From Melanocharis versteri (lineage: Eukaryota > Chordata > Aves > Passeriformes > Melanocharitidae), in contig VZTG01008989.1 in NCBI GenBank assembly GCA_013397845.1, forward strand, positions 166,687 through 230,686: a stretch of DNA of 64,000 nucleotides, in the 5' to 3' direction. The first letter of the stretch is position 1; each line of letters begins with the position of its first letter. A model generated the notes under the pieces. It saw only the letters and a program-made list of their open reading frames with translations. It ran no database searches and was not told the DNA's origin. Positions 50,663 to 64,000 of the stretch are shown in pieces. Position numbers and translations under genes: made by a program.

Positions 50663-53600
50663 CAATAAGTTCTCTGGATAACAGACATGCTGCCATTGGG
50701 AATGGGTGCAGCACAACTGCGGGAATTTCTAGTGCTCTTTTTTCCACTGGCTCTGGCAAGTGTGCTTTAGTGTTGTGGGCATATGTGCTCCCCGAAATAC
50801 CAGTGCCAAAGAGTTGGCAAAAGAATTTCAGAGGAGCATTTACCCCTTGCAAGGGATTTTTGGTTGTTGCTATGTTTATAAAGCCCTGTAGGCCATGGTG
50901 CACTGGTACACAGTTACTGCCACATACATTGGTGTGAGAACCAGAAAAATACAGCACTGCTCCAAGGCAACCATGACTTTTAGGTCAGCAAGGGACAGGC
51001 ATTTCTAGAGCTCAGTCAGAGCTTTGACTGCCTGCCCCACTACATTAATTTAACCTGGATCTTGAAGAAGGAGTTTGCAGTTGCAGTGTCTATTTGAAAG
51101 TGTTTCCAGAGCTAGATATTTATCAGTGATTATAGAAAAAATATCAGTAACACTGTCAGGAATCCTGAGTGATATGGAGAGAAAGAAGGGAAATCTGAAG
51201 TCACTTAAGTGATTAACTGAGCCTCCAAAAATTATTCAGCTCTAGTTTGGATTTGGTAGCTTGTCCTTCTCCTATTTGCACTTTTGCTCTTCATCTCTCA
51301 GATCTGACATTCTTCACTCTCAGGAAACTGCTGCTGTTTCTGTTCTCGCTAACCATGGGAGCACTGCGCTGTTTTGGAGATCTGGAGTGGGCTGCTACAT
51401 TAGTGCAGTTTGTGTCCAGAGGTACTCCTTCAGGTCCTAGCGGGGCTGGGTGGCTGTTCTTGTGTTGGAGTCCCCGAGCTCCTTTGTGCCCCCAGCACTG
51501 CTCTGGCACAGCCAGTCTGTAATTGCAGTGCTAGCTCATGGCCCCATGCCACGGCTTGAGCGTCCTCTGGGAACGTTGTGCAAGCCTGCCTGAGAGACAC
51601 CAGAGCTCTCTCACAACCATGCCTTCTGCAGCAGCATGAGTAAAGTAGAATCAAGTAGCACAAACTCTTGTCTTCTGTTTTACTGAGCTGAAATTATCCG
51701 TCAGGTTGTTTCCAGTCCTGCTTCCCAGATTCCTCTTCTGTGCTGCACTAATAAATTTCCTCTTCCCTTCTGTGTACATGTAGTTCTTCAATAGCTATTT
51801 CTTGACAGAGTACAGATACATGACAGAAATCCTTACCCTGAAATTTTCCGTGCAAAAGTGGAGAAGCTAGTGCCCAGACCCATATTAGCAGCAAGGTAGA
51901 TATTTTTTTTCCATTTTCTTCTGACCTTAAGTGAGATGTTAGTGGTTTTCTAAAGATTGCTAGGTATGCCAGAAACCTTAAGATCAGCTCTCTCTAAACA
52001 CTAGTGTGGATCAAGTTCTTCATTCTGTCTCCTGAAACAAGGGCAGCTGCTATCCTCATTGCTACAATGAAGAACATCTGCTATCTGTTATCTATAGTCT
52101 GAAACCTTAGCTAACAGCTACCCTGCTGAATGTTTTTAATACCTGTAAAATAACACTGATGGACCAGCTGTAGTACAGATTAAGGACAAACACTTGCAAA
52201 AAACCAAAGCATCTCCCCATGTGTGGGCACCCAAAGAAATATTTCATCTTCACAGAACAGGATGTTAAAAATTAGATACTCAAATCTCTTTTCCTGCAAG
52301 CAAATTTTTGTGCAAATACTGTAAAGTTTTTCCTAGAGAGAATTCAGAAATCTGTATTTGCTTTGTGTAATTTTTTGTTTTCTAATCAGCATTTCCTATT
52401 ACCAATCTACCCTGGCTAGAAGACACCAATCCAACCCTCTCAGGACATCAAATTATGGTAGCAACAGGAACTCTTTGTATTTTTAGCCCTTTGGAAGGAA
52501 TGTTGAAATGAATGACATCTCTCCACCACATAAGGTGAAATGCAGAGGAGATGGCAGGCTTTGCTATCCTATGAAAAGATTTGGGATATGTTTCTGATTG
52601 TCCCTGGATGAATGTGGGAAAATGAGAAAAGAAGTTGACACTCAAGGTGTAATGAAGGAGAAAATGCTCACTTTCCTTTCTCACATTGCTGAAGAGAGTG
52701 AAGGTGGGACACAAAGACTTTGCTGTCTTGCAGGTTGAGAAGCCACTGTCTGAGATAAACCCTCTGAGCCTTCAAGAACACCATGTGAATTATACAGGAG
52801 GTTTTCTGGAGAACAGTTGCTTTGCAAATTTAGCAGTCCCTTTTTCCACCATTCAGAGCAGCAGCTTGTCCCCTGTAATGGCGAAGGTGATGGTGGCAGT
52901 CAGAAGATAAAAGATTTCCTGCCACCTCAGTTTGAAATGCTTTACTCCAACCCAAAGAACACTCCCTACCTGATGCTGATATCGATATTTGTACACTAGT
53001 TTGGACTTGGAACTCTCCGGTAATTTTTGCAGCACTCCTGCATCCTTGGTGTTTGCATTCAGGCTTGTCACTTTGTCTGTCTTAGTCACACTGGGAACCC
53101 CCTCAAACAGCACAGCCATGTGATATGACCCCAGGAGCTTGTGCTCCAGGTCCTCATCTCTGGAGCACGGGTAACAGTTTCTTCTCTATGTAACTGGTTT
53201 CTGGACTAAGTTCTCTCATGAGGGCTGTAATTTCTGTTTTGTGAGCTCTTGGCCTGGCAGTGCTATGCTTCTCACTTGGTTCAAAGTTAATTTTATTTAC
53301 ATGACTATCTGATCATATAACCACAACCCCTGTTCCTTCGGCTTTCCACCTGCATGTGTATGCAGTGTGGTTTCTATGAGGGAATAATGCCTTTGCCATC
53401 AAAAAGAAGAATCTTTAATAACCTCTACGGTTTTATAATCCTTTCTTATTTCCTTTTAAATTAATCCAGCCCTTCTTACTGCGACATATGAGGTGCTCTG
53501 CCTAAAAAGACATAAATATGATTAGATTACAAGGTACTTCAAAGACGCCCCACCTTTGGCTGTTTGTGAGCTGCTTAGAATTAGTGGAACTATGTGGCAA

Positions 53601-56600
53601 TGGGCAAAAATCTTACCCCAAGCAGTACTTTCCCTTTGGCTGAAATTCCAGGATGCGCCCAAAACTCCATAGCTAGTGTGTGCAATACAAGTCATGTCAT
53701 CAGGAATACTGGGGACCTTAAAAATTTGTCCTGTTATGACATGGCAGCTCTACTTCCTGAAGTTCATGCATAAGATACCGTGATGTCCAAGCTTTGAAGG
53801 TTGGGAGTGTAACAAGCACCATAATTGCAGTTGGACTGCAATCCTGCTGCCACAAGAAGTCAATAAGTGGGTTTTCCCCCCCTAGGATTTCAGCCTCAGC
53901 AGAATCCACCTGACAGATGTAGAAACACCTCACCTCGCCACTGCTATTGCTTCCCCAGAGATCAAGGTCACCATCTCGCCCCCTTCCCCTGGGGTAGCTG
54001 CAACAAACTGATGCAATGCTTCACTGGGAGCAACTCAGTCAGGAAAAAACTGAAAACCAACCAAACAATGAAAAAGACTAAAGGAAGTAGAGGCCGTAAA
54101 ATGCCAGTGCAGCAATAGAATGTTAGTCAGTTGGCTTCAGATCCAAATCACCATGCATCTCATTTGGTGGCTTATTTGCTCTAAACTCAGACACCATGCT
54201 CAGCATGGCCTTTTGGCCCTGCAAGAGGCACCCCACAGCTGTGATTTTCATGGTACTACAGACTCTGGAAATTGTTCCTTCATGAAATGAAAGGAGGACA
54301 GGAGCAGGTTTTTGCTGTATGGTACCTGAGCTGCTTTCCACTGCGTGCTGTTGTGTCAGCACGGCAGCTGCAGAGGAACGTGGTGGTGGAGGCCAAGGTG
54401 TGCATACGGGAGAGGGCACACAGGTGAGGTGCAGTCTTCGAAGATGCATCCCTGTTTTGAAACTGGGGTTGTTGTTTGCAGGTGGGAAGATGCTCGTTCA
54501 TGCTTTGGTCTTCTTTTGTATGGTCCATAGTGACATCTAATGGCACAGCACCAGACTGCACCGCGTCTGGGGAGAACTGAGTGGACAAAAAGCTGGGGTT
54601 GCCAAACATTTATCATTTGACCAGGCAAGGTAAATTCTGTCAGGGGTGAAAACCCATATATACTGTATTAAACTAAGCACTATTTGTAGCCATACTTTGA
54701 TATATATTACCTGAATAAAGCTGGGAAATATAGGAAGTGGTAGAGTTAAGCTGCTTCTTAAAATGTAAAATATTTCACATAATGGTTAATGAACTATCAG
54801 TAAGTCTAAACAGTATTAAAGGAAGAAATCAGGACAAGGTTCCAGAAAGGATTCAATCCCAAATATTCTATTTTGAGTTTGATGTGATGCACCAGTTTCA
54901 TATACATCTCCCTCTATTAAAAATTACAAGATTCAACAAAATTGTTAGAAATACCATATTCTAATAAAATATGCACCATGAAATATTTTCAACCACTAGT
55001 GTGTTGTGACATCATTTTTTGAACTGTGCAAATTTTAGATCAGAAACCTTTCCAGTCTCTTTTAGGTACCTGTAAAGGCACCGTTAATTAATGTTGCAAA
55101 AAAATACTTTATGTGTTGTGTTCAAGTGTAAGAAGCCAACATATAAAATATGTCATCTCAAATAATAGAAAACAATAGCAAGAAAACCTTTGACATTATT
55201 GAAGACAACTTTTTAGGAAAATAGCTGTTTCCCTGTTTCTCTTAAATTGCTGGTGTTTTATTTGCAGTGATGGACATTGAATGATATTCCATTTAAATTA
55301 GTTTCAGAATTTCCAAGTCAAAAGGAAAAATCTAACTGCAGTTTATCTATATACTTATATGTGTGTATGTTGATGTATAAAATGAAGTTGGTAGGTTGTG
55401 CATAGTACGCTTAAAGGATGTCAGTGCCTAGAAAACATCAGCACACACACAGTTTTAAGGTAAGTTTTTCATCCCTGGTATGAATTCACAAAGCATAACA
55501 ATGCTTATTTGCACTTAAGACATGTGAATAACTATTGGTTATAGGCTATAGGCTGAGCAGCATATGGTGAACCCAGGGAGAAAGTGGCTTTCCTCCTGTG
55601 ATCCTTTAGACTTGCAAGTTCATGATAAGTATAATTTATCAAGAAAAATATGAATTGATTTTTTCTTTAAAAAGAGGTTTCTAAAAGGCATATATACGTT
55701 TTTTTCAAAGGATTATTTTCTTCACAGGTTTTACACTAGGGAATAGAGTTTCTAGTTACCTTTTTGCCTAAAAGTCTTTATAGGGTGATATGTATTATCA
55801 TTATGATTATAGGGGCAAGTATTTTCATGCTTATGATAGGGCAGAAACAGTACAAGGAAAATCCTTTTTGCACAACATTGAACTCAGTTGCAGAACTTAT
55901 TGCTACAGGATTCTGTGGAGACTAAAGTTCACGTAGCTAGACAAAAGAAATTCTGGAAAAAACATGAAGGATTGGTCCACTGGTGACTGTTCAATGTAGT
56001 TGGAGTACATCCATCAGCTCAAGAACTCACAGCTGCTGATTGTTAAAGAATGGGTGTATAAACAGGAGAAAGGAATACCCTCTGACTGTGCCATTACATA
56101 AATTATTTCCCTTACCATCCAGTATTAGTTAGTGTCAAAAATGTATTTCTCTAGCTCCACTTTTGCTCTGTCCCCTATGGCTGTGCTAATGGCTGATTTT
56201 TTTTACATGAAAGCCCAGTAATAGCTTTCCCTTATTGTTTTTATTTTTTTTTTTTAATTCAAAAAAAGCAACAAGCTGAATATCAGCTAGTTTGGTTTTT
56301 CTTTTCTTGAAGTATCAAGTGTATGAACTTAGACTGGAAAAGCATTTCCTTATCTTAATTAAAATATAAGTGGGCTGTAATTTTAAATGTAAATTAGTTA
56401 CTGTTGTGACCATGTCACCTTAACCTAATATCTGGTATCTTAGATAGTTATTAAATTGGTATATCTGGAAAAGTAATGTTTTTGATGCCCTCAAGCTTCC
56501 TTTTACTGGTTATTGATTGCTCTCCAAAGAAGCTTTTGGCTGAACATCTCCAGCCTTCAGGCAGGGAGCCTTTCTGCCACAAAGAGTTTGGTATCCAGCT

Positions 56601-57078
56601 GCTGGAGGTGATATTTTCAGACCCTAGTCCTTTCTTCAGCTCTGAGGAAGGTGTTTAATTATATATAGTTTCACATCCAGGAAGTAGCCTGGGAATTCAC
56701 AGACTACTCTGTAGGCTCTCTTTGTGGAAAGACAAAGAATGTTATCTTGCCATTGTGCTGGCTCCTTAAAAGACCCCTCTCCATCTCAGAGGAAAAAACT
56801 ACATTTGGGGATAAAAGTCATCCGAAACAAGACATACTTTTTTGAAGCTGGGGTAATTAAGTATTGGAACATTTTAAAACCGAAAGGAGGTGACTTGTTA
56901 AAGGGATGGAAATAATTTAGAGAAATTCTGAATAAGCTGTTGGAGGTCAGTCTGACTGTGATGATAGTAGGGAGAAGAAAAGGAAAAAAGTGAGTCGGTA
57001 CTCTGAGCCACTATTACTTCTCAGGAACAAGACAACACAATTATAATCGATCTTTCTATGAAAACATCTCGTCGGTGC

Positions 57079-57106
57079 AAAAAAAAAAAAGAAAAGAAAA
57101 AAAAAA
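57079..57106. repeat. A-rich low-complexity tract
   Basis: Twenty-eight bases of A interrupted by two single G bases. Simple low-complexity sequence. Confidence 0.85.
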
Positions 57107-59309
57107 GTTAGTTGACTGCTATCAGTGGAAGACAGTAGATGGCGCAAAGACGTCAGATAACCTACCGTGTTTTCCAGTCCGAGTTACGGATGAAATTCCA
57201 GAAGATTTTAGGGTGAGCGTGCCAAGAAGAAAAGGATCCTAATGTGTGAGAGGAAATTAAAGAAATGCAGTGCATATGAGTGCCACTTATAGCAGCTTTA
57301 AAGTGAATTGTCTGCAAATGCTATCTACTAAAATACTTTGATTACAGTGTTTTACAAACATAATAAACATTACAACCCCACCAACATCTTTGTAGCTTTT
57401 CCCGCTGTGTTTATTTTTAGCTGTTGTATCCTTCAGGTTTGAACTTTCCCCCTCAGCCTCGAGAGAAAACAAAGCCTTGAGAGCTTTCCCAAATAATTCG
57501 TACATTGCCATGCAGTGCTCCCCCACACCCAGGTTATAGGAAAGGCACGTTTAACTCCTTTCCTTCTGATCTCCCCCAAATCCTTATTCTATATTCTCTC
57601 TATATATATTCTATATTCTCCTCTGTACCTTGGATGCCCTAGTTATTATTCTGTTTGGGCTGGGCTAGTCTGTTTCTGTCTCTCCCCATTAAAAATTTAA
57701 TTCTGGAGCTGAGAAACTTCACCTAAAAAAAATTAGGTGTGTTTTGGCAGAGCAAGCGAATCCCTATGAGAAGTGATGATGACCAAGCACTTCCTGACAA
57801 AACCGCCTCTGACAACTTTCAGAGCAATATGGTATTCGCCTCCTTTTTTGGGATGTGGGAGCCAGCACTCCAGCCCGGCACCAGACCCTGTCTCTGGACT
57901 GTGGACTTGGGAGTAAGCAGAAGTCACACAGGGTCTACTCATTGTCTCAAGTACGTGGAGCTGGAGTAGTTTGCCAGTTATTTTTGGCATATCTATAGCT
58001 CTCCACACAGCTTCTTCCATCTCACAGCCTTACACATAAGTCGGTCTGACGGACTCACCAGACTCCCCAGATGATCTCTCAATGTGCGGCTGGAAGAGGA
58101 AAACAGCTCAAATGAAAAGAATTGAAAATTTTCTGCCCTAGATCAAAACACCCTCCCCAAATCGATTCTAGCGCTTCTTCATACTCTGAAATCACTTATC
58201 ATTCTCTCCTCTGAGGAGCTGGCAACAGCTGCTTATGTTACTGCTCTGAGGTAGGAGACTTCCAGTGAGCTGCAGGGGAGTAGCAGTTGTACTGTGTAAA
58301 GGGCTTTTCTGGAGTGCAGGAAGGAAGAAAGGGCAGATATAGTCATGGTGACTGGTGGAAATCAGGAACAATGCCGTACCCATATATGAGGCCAGCTTGG
58401 TTGAACAAGGTGGAGAGAAAAAACTTTGGTAAGTTGCCTCCAATGGAAAGCTAAGAGTAGGCACTGCCTCAGGGGATAGATGGAAGTGCTTCCAGAAAAG
58501 GCACCTGCGGAGATTTTGGAGCATTCAAAATTGAGCCAAGGTAGGGATCAGATGTGAGTATGGCTGTAAAGACCTGTAAAGACAGATTCCTTACAGAGGA
58601 AGGTGGGATCTTGGCAGTTAATAGTAGTCATGGAAGGATGACTAGGCATGCTAGAAATGTTGCTTGCATGCTGAACAGTAGGTGCATTTTAAGGTGCATT
58701 TTAAGAAGGCGGGATCTTAAGAGGAGAGAACCAAGAAGAGACCAGACGTTGTAAAGACTGTGTCTGTGCATTAGGAACTAGCCAGGAGTGAGAAAATGAG
58801 CTTTAAGGATAGCGAATACCCAGGGCTGCAGACAGACATAGGAAGGAGAGGGGCTTGAAGAAGGTGTCTGCCCAGTGCATTGACAGAGGAGCTGGGTAAC
58901 TGTCAGAAGCAATCAGAGATCGTTTGTTGAAACAAATCTTATTTGAGAACCAACAAATTTTACAATGGAAACATTTTATAATAGTGTGTTTGTTTCAACA
59001 AGCTTCTGGTAAAATGCAGGTGTTTTCTTTCTAGCCCACCTGGAGGAAAACTAAAGCTTCCAGAATTTATGGCTGTTGGACAGCCCTGCTGTCTAGAAGC
59101 CAACTAGTCCTAACCCAAGCTACTGCATCCACCTGATAGTGTGGTGCTGTGCAGATGCAAGACTGTAGCCAAAATCATTAGTGCAGGATCATATCTGAGG
59201 TGATAAACTTTTGGTTCTTCTGCTTACACAGCTGGTCAGGGAGTCGCTACACCCAGCTCCATCAAGAGAGACAGGTGTCTTGCTCAGCATTTGCTGATAG
59301 CTGTCTGCG

Positions 59310-59590
59310 CGGCCACACGCAAACAGTACAAGGATAGGAGTTGTGTAATTACCAGCGCTCCTGATAAAGGGGTTAAAAACACATTAATTTGTTACAAGTC
59401 ATCCAAACTATCCACAATTTATTAACGTTTTCTTTATAAACGTGCAAGTTTTACTTAATTGCTGAGAAACAAATAACCCAGGTGCCCCTGTGCACAGCTT
59501 GCACAAGTTTACATAGAAAAAGGCCAACCAGAATTTCATTGACATGTAGACAAGGTAATAACTGCACCTGCTAATCTGTCCAGAGAAGCT
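59310..59590. promoter_or_regulatory. Candidate conserved non-coding element upstream of DACT2
   Basis: Contains clustered homeodomain-type cores (GTGTAATTACCAG, CATTAATTTG, TTTATTAACG, ACTTAATTG), an E-box CAGGTG and CACCTG motifs, in non-repetitive AT-rich sequence without coding potential. This resembles developmental enhancers in composition. It lies about 20 kb upstream of the DACT2 promoter. Function is inference. Confidence 0.25.
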
Positions 59591-60137
59591 GATGTCATCC
59601 TTCCAGGGAGTTTTGTACCCTGTTGTGATGAGCAGCCAGAAATTTTTAAATCTCTTTAAAACTTTGAAGTCAGGAATGATGATGAGTTATTAGCAGAATA
59701 TGCTAAATCTGGTGAATAATTTTTCTCAGTTTCAAGTGAAAGTATTATGAAGTGATCAGGAAGTATTTGAAATGCAATTGAATTGACAGGAGTGGAATAA
59801 GACATAAAATTTTTGAAAAATCTTAATCCACTACTAAGTCATTGATCATAGGTAAGTGCATTGAAATTGTGTATGTGAGTTTGGATAATGTATTTTCTTT
59901 AATACATAATTAAGGTAGCACAAATTAGAAAATAAGCAATAAAAAGTTAGTGTGCCCAAAACAGACTTGAACTGGCCTTCCCATCATGTGCCAGGGCCAC
60001 GTCAGGAAGCGTTTTCTCTGACTGCTGGACCTGTTCATCTTTCCTTTGTATCAGTTTCTTGGGCAGGGAGAGCTGGGACAGTGATGGACAGGTCAGGTAA
60101 CATTGCTGTGGACTGCGAATGGAACACACCGAGATGT

Positions 60138-60690
60138 TGTCTTGGTTTAAAAGACGAAGGCGGGAACCTTCCTGGAAAGTGCCCCCCCCGCATCCAAATA
60201 ATTATAACTTCAAAATTACGCAGCTTCCAGGCAAAAATATGGGAGAAGTAATAAGAGTTCTTTACTGGAAAAAATGTATATAACAAGACAGAACTACCAC
60301 CAAGGAAGCAGTAACAGGAGTTCCCCACCTGTCCAGCAGTTTCCCCGGCAGGGCTGGTGGCGGCTCTGGCGGGGCCGGGGCCGCGATGGATCCCCCGCGG
60401 CTGCAGGGGCTCTCCGATGCGAGCCCGGAACCTCCTCAGGTGGTGGTGCGGGCTCGGGCGAAGGGGAGGGCAGGAGATCTCTGCTTTCTGTAAAACTCTC
60501 AGGTAGCAGTTGGTCTCGGTACCGCCAGTGGCGGCGAGTCACAGCACAGCGGTGTCCCGGGAGCAGGCACACCCGCTCCGCAGCAGCGCGCAGGAACGGC
60601 GAGGGCGGGCAGAGCCGGGCAGCGAGCCGGAGCGCAGCGATGCGCTGGGAACGGGCACACACCCTCCGTAACACACGCGACCGGTTTGCG
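60138..60690 (-). mobile_element. Incomplete ERV-like LTR, GC-rich body
   Basis: On the minus strand the block ends AAACCAAGACA, preceded by features typical of an avian LTR family: TTTTTCCAGTAAAGAACTCT, TATTACTTCTCCCATATTTT, and a C-run region beside TTATAATTATTTGGATG. The plus-strand edge is therefore TGTCTTGGTTT at 60138. The rest (about 60330-60690) is very GC- and CpG-rich, unlike the flanks. The other terminus cannot be placed and the flank GATGT is not found again, so the copy is truncated or rearranged. It could instead be mistaken for a CpG-island promoter; the LTR-like end makes an insertion more likely. Confidence 0.5.
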
Positions 60691-63600
60691 TGAGATACTC
60701 ACTGAGATTTTATTGTTAATTAGTGGTTAGGGGTGAATAAGTTTATCTGCCGAATGCAGATTCGAATAAGAAATGTAGAAGTGTCTTCAGCATGCTTCTT
60801 TCGATAAAGGATTTTACTTCCAGTTGTAATTACTTTTTTTCATTGGAATGGCATGTGTTTGTTTTAAATAGAGCTTTCACTTAGTTTTTCTGAAACGGAA
60901 ACAAATGTGAATAATTTGGCTGTTTGCAACCAATAGTTGCTATACTTAAAAACTGGGAAGTAGACAGAATTACTTGCATTTGAATTACAAGTATATCCAT
61001 CCTCAGGGAATCAGCTATTGCTGCCTCTCAAGCACTGGTACAGAACTGCCGAATAAGGGAGGAGAGTAACTGAAGTCCAATGCAGTGAAGTCCATAAAGA
61101 GGCCTTGAAAACTGCACTCTGGTGAAATAAAATAAGAAAAAGGCAACCACTGCTGGCAGTTCAGTTCAAAGTGAGTTGTCTTAACAAAGGAAAATGGCTA
61201 AAATTTCACATTTTGTACAAGTGATCAGACCAGATAGTTACTTTTTCCTTTTGGACCTCAAAAGAAATCTGTATTTTGAGCACTGATGGAAGTAGATTGA
61301 TGGTGGAAATGCTTTCTGCAGGAAATGGGTAGGTAGCAGGGAGTCTTCATACAATAAATAGACTTGCTAGGGAGCAAGGAAGAATAAGCCTGCCTATGGC
61401 AGTGGAAGGTTTGGGATGAAACTGAAGCCAGAGCAACACTAAATGCAGTCAGGGAGAAGATCTTCATGAACAGCAGAGTTATCCAGCTTACCTACTCATA
61501 AACAGAACTCTGTAAACCAGAAGTGATGATGTTATTCTCACCATCTTTCCTAAAATGGGTGCGTCTTTCTTGCTTGATGAAGTGTCCATTGCTGCAGTAC
61601 AGAATTGTGTGGCTGCACATAACACAGCAATAATGCCCATGACGGGTTAATGATGACTTCAGACTTCTGTGGAGACACAGGAGCAGGGGTTGTGCCATGG
61701 AGGAAGGCAGAGGGTGCTTCCATAGGCTTTCTTCGTTGCAGGATGTAGGTATTTCTTGGTGCTGGGTGGAGGTATAGGCACACCTGTCATCCAGACTCCT
61801 GGACCCTTTTCCTCTCCCTTCCCATGCCGTTCAGTCCCAGCATTTGGTTTTACTGGTTACCTTCATGTTTTCTCCAAATCGCTTAAGAGAAACAACTTAA
61901 TAGGCCATTTGAGGGGGGGAAAAAAAAAGAAGGAGCTGATATTCAGTCTGCATTGCATCCCCTTAATGCTCCACTTGAATTTTTTTTTTTAGACAGAAAC
62001 GGTATAAAATTGTCTTATGTAAATATCATAGGTATTTTAGCAAAAATTTGATATCTGAGTTGTAACATCTCAAATTTTCAACCAATCTTAAAAGAACTGT
62101 GTTAGAAAATGCTTTATGTGATTTATTTTAAATATAATACGGTCAAGATTCAACTCAATTAGATGATGTGGTGGTGAATTGTGAGTAAGCTGGGAAGGAT
62201 GCAGCCTAACTTTTAGGTCTACAGAGGGAAGGATCTTTGGCTTCCAAACAACATTTTTCACAGAAATTATTACAATATGACTTGGGGAGATGAGCTCAGA
62301 CCCTCTTGATGCTTAAAAGGCTGAACCTGGATTTGGTTTTAGGAGACAATGTAATGGTTACACAGAAACACTTCTGAAAACTAGTAAAAGCCTTGGATGG
62401 AACCAAAATCATTTTAGTCTGTGAAGACTGTTACTTTGCCTGATTCCTCCCATTTTTAAATTTTTTTTTCAGAAATTGATCAATTGTATTTCCTTTTGAC
62501 AAAGTTGTCATTCCAGGCTGTTCTGGATTTACTTCTAGAAATACAGTCACCAGTCTTTGCTGATTGGTGAAATCTTATCGTTTCTCAGCTGATGTTACCC
62601 TACTTAAAGGATTTCCTTCTTCTGACCTCTCAGTCTATGTATGCTTATGGGTGTACAAGCTGGAAACCTTGACTATAATGAAAGTCCCTTTCTAAGGCAT
62701 ACAGTTTCAAATATTTTTTGCTTTATTTAGTTTCATCTATAGTTCATGGAACTATCTTTTTCTAATAAAATGCTTACTTTTTATTCACTTCCAGTCCTAT
62801 TAAAGAGAATGAAAAAATTACCTTCCAGAAGATAATTCAGTCTCGTGTCTTGCCCCGTTTGTGCCTTTTCAAAGTAAGGCTAAATCTTTTTGATTTAATC
62901 TTAAACTAGATAGCATTTTCATACAGATTAGTTTTAAATTTCCTGTGTAAAATGTCTTCTGAGACTGTATGTAGGCTTTAAAGGGGTGATTGTACATTTC
63001 TAAATGTGAAGTGATAAAGCTCCATTTACAAAGTCTCAGGACACACATTCTTTTTCAGTCATGGCTCCACAGTCTACTGTTGCCTTCACTCATCCCTGAC
63101 AAAGACAAATGTTCCCTCAAATTTCCTTGTGGAGCTGCTGCCTGGCCTCTCATCCCAAGTAATCCAGACTAGGATATCCTTAAACTAACTATGAAAGGAT
63201 CTTGAGTTGTCCAAATCTTAGAGGTGAGCCTAACTAGACCTTTTTCTTACAGTGGACAGAACATAACCTCTGAGAGGACTGTAAATTTCTAAAGGCTACA
63301 TTTACATTAAGCTAAACTGGGACAGGCAATGTTTAAAATACAGAAACTCAGTTTCTTCTGAGTGAGAGCATAAAAATATAACAGACCTTTCCCCTCACAT
63401 TCTTTGTCTCAGTCCAGCAACATTTTGTGGCATTTTGGGTTGCAGCAGGCCCCACGCAGGCTGAATCTTCCTGCGAAATCTGAGCTCATGGCTGCCCCAA
63501 AGGCTAGGCTTACTTCCCTCTTCTGACTGCAGTTGTCTGCTCCTTCTTTTTCATGAGCTCTTGTGTTTTTTAGACACCCCCAGCTTTCTGAAACAGCACA

Positions 63601-64000
63601 AAACACTCACTTTTGGTGGCAGCAAGCTGTCACATTGACACAGCTGTCTTGCACAACCTTATCCTTGGTGCCTCTGGGTCACTAAGAAAGAATTTCTCTC
63701 TTGCTTCAAAGACTTGGCTCCGTCATTTTCTGCTTCTTTCAGGCATCTGCTAATATCTGCCCTCGCTGCAGGCTTCCTCCCCACTGGGTCATGCCCTCAT
63801 GCTCCAGAAGACTTTCCCAGCTCAGGGCTCTCCTTCACCAGAGGCAGGGCAGGCACAGCAAGGCAAAGGGGCAACCCCCTGGCTGGTCTCTGAAAGGGAG
63901 CAGGGTAGACACGGCACTCTGTGCATGCACTGATATATAGCATCCCCCTCCCTCATACTCGGCCAGGGGCAGCAGTGGTTGTAGATATGCTGGAAGTCAC
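60691..64000. other. Gene-free end of the window
   Basis: AT-rich sequence with no recognisable exon, RNA gene or repeat. Short open frames on both strands look like chance. Confidence 0.55.

Larger units (their letters stand above)
50663..60137. other. Gene-free region upstream of DACT2, distal part
   Basis: No supported gene. Minus-strand open stretches between 52.9 and 54.7 kb look protein-like by eye, and one has good splice-like borders, but they do not join in phase (see findings). The region contains an A-rich tract at 57079-57106 and a motif-dense AT-rich block near 59.3-59.6 kb. Confidence 0.55.

Noticed and set aside
50398..50937. 179-codon open frame on the plus strand
   Set aside because: Its first half lies inside the solo LTR and is antisense to it; it is not a host gene.
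53718..54609. Three protein-like minus-strand open frames that might be further exons of one gene
   Set aside because: The best donor for the first frame (CTCAG|GTACC near 54326) leaves a phase that runs into a stop in the next open block (acceptor near 53913). The third frame has no good donor before its stop. No known family is recognised.
60274..60693. 139- and 126-codon opposed open frames in GC-rich DNA
   Set aside because: They overlap on opposite strands within the LTR-like block and are Arg/Ser/Pro-rich composition products.

Overview
The window is vertebrate nuclear DNA and most likely comes from a bird. The evidence is a short CR1-type LINE 3' end, an avian-style solo LTR with a 5-bp target-site duplication, older MIR/L3-like remnants, small introns and a GC-rich CpG-island promoter that failed to assemble (a 151-base N run). 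Nothing bacterial is present: no operons, ribosome binding sites, CRISPR arrays or insertion sequences.

I can support only one gene. DACT2 (Dapper/Frodo family, a Dishevelled-binding modulator of Wnt/TGF-beta signalling) lies on the minus strand and spans about 12.6 kb, from roughly 39.5 kb down to 26.8 kb. Its four coding exons join in perfect phase (40 full codons, then 133, 288 and 1799 nt). They encode 779 visible residues, from just inside the N-terminus to the C-terminal PDZ-binding tail MTMV. The initiator methionine and roughly the first 40-50 residues fall in the N gap inside exon 1. A CpG island (about 38.86-40.06 kb) surrounds exon 1, and a predicted 3' UTR runs to an AATAAA at 26783-26778.

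Positions 1-26759 (downstream of DACT2) and 40061-64000 (upstream) show no exon I can recognise. Their many short open frames look like chance. They contain old repeats, simple repeats, two LTR elements (49629-50657, complete with TSD; about 60138-60690, incomplete) and a few AT-rich blocks dense in transcription-factor-like motifs that could be conserved regulatory elements. This pattern, one developmental gene in wide non-coding flanks, suggests regulatory landscape, but that is inference.

I found no convincing undescribed system. The observations most worth following are the complete solo LTR, the gap hiding the DACT2 start codon, candidate enhancers in intron 1 and upstream, and a promoter-like block near 1.0-1.4 kb.
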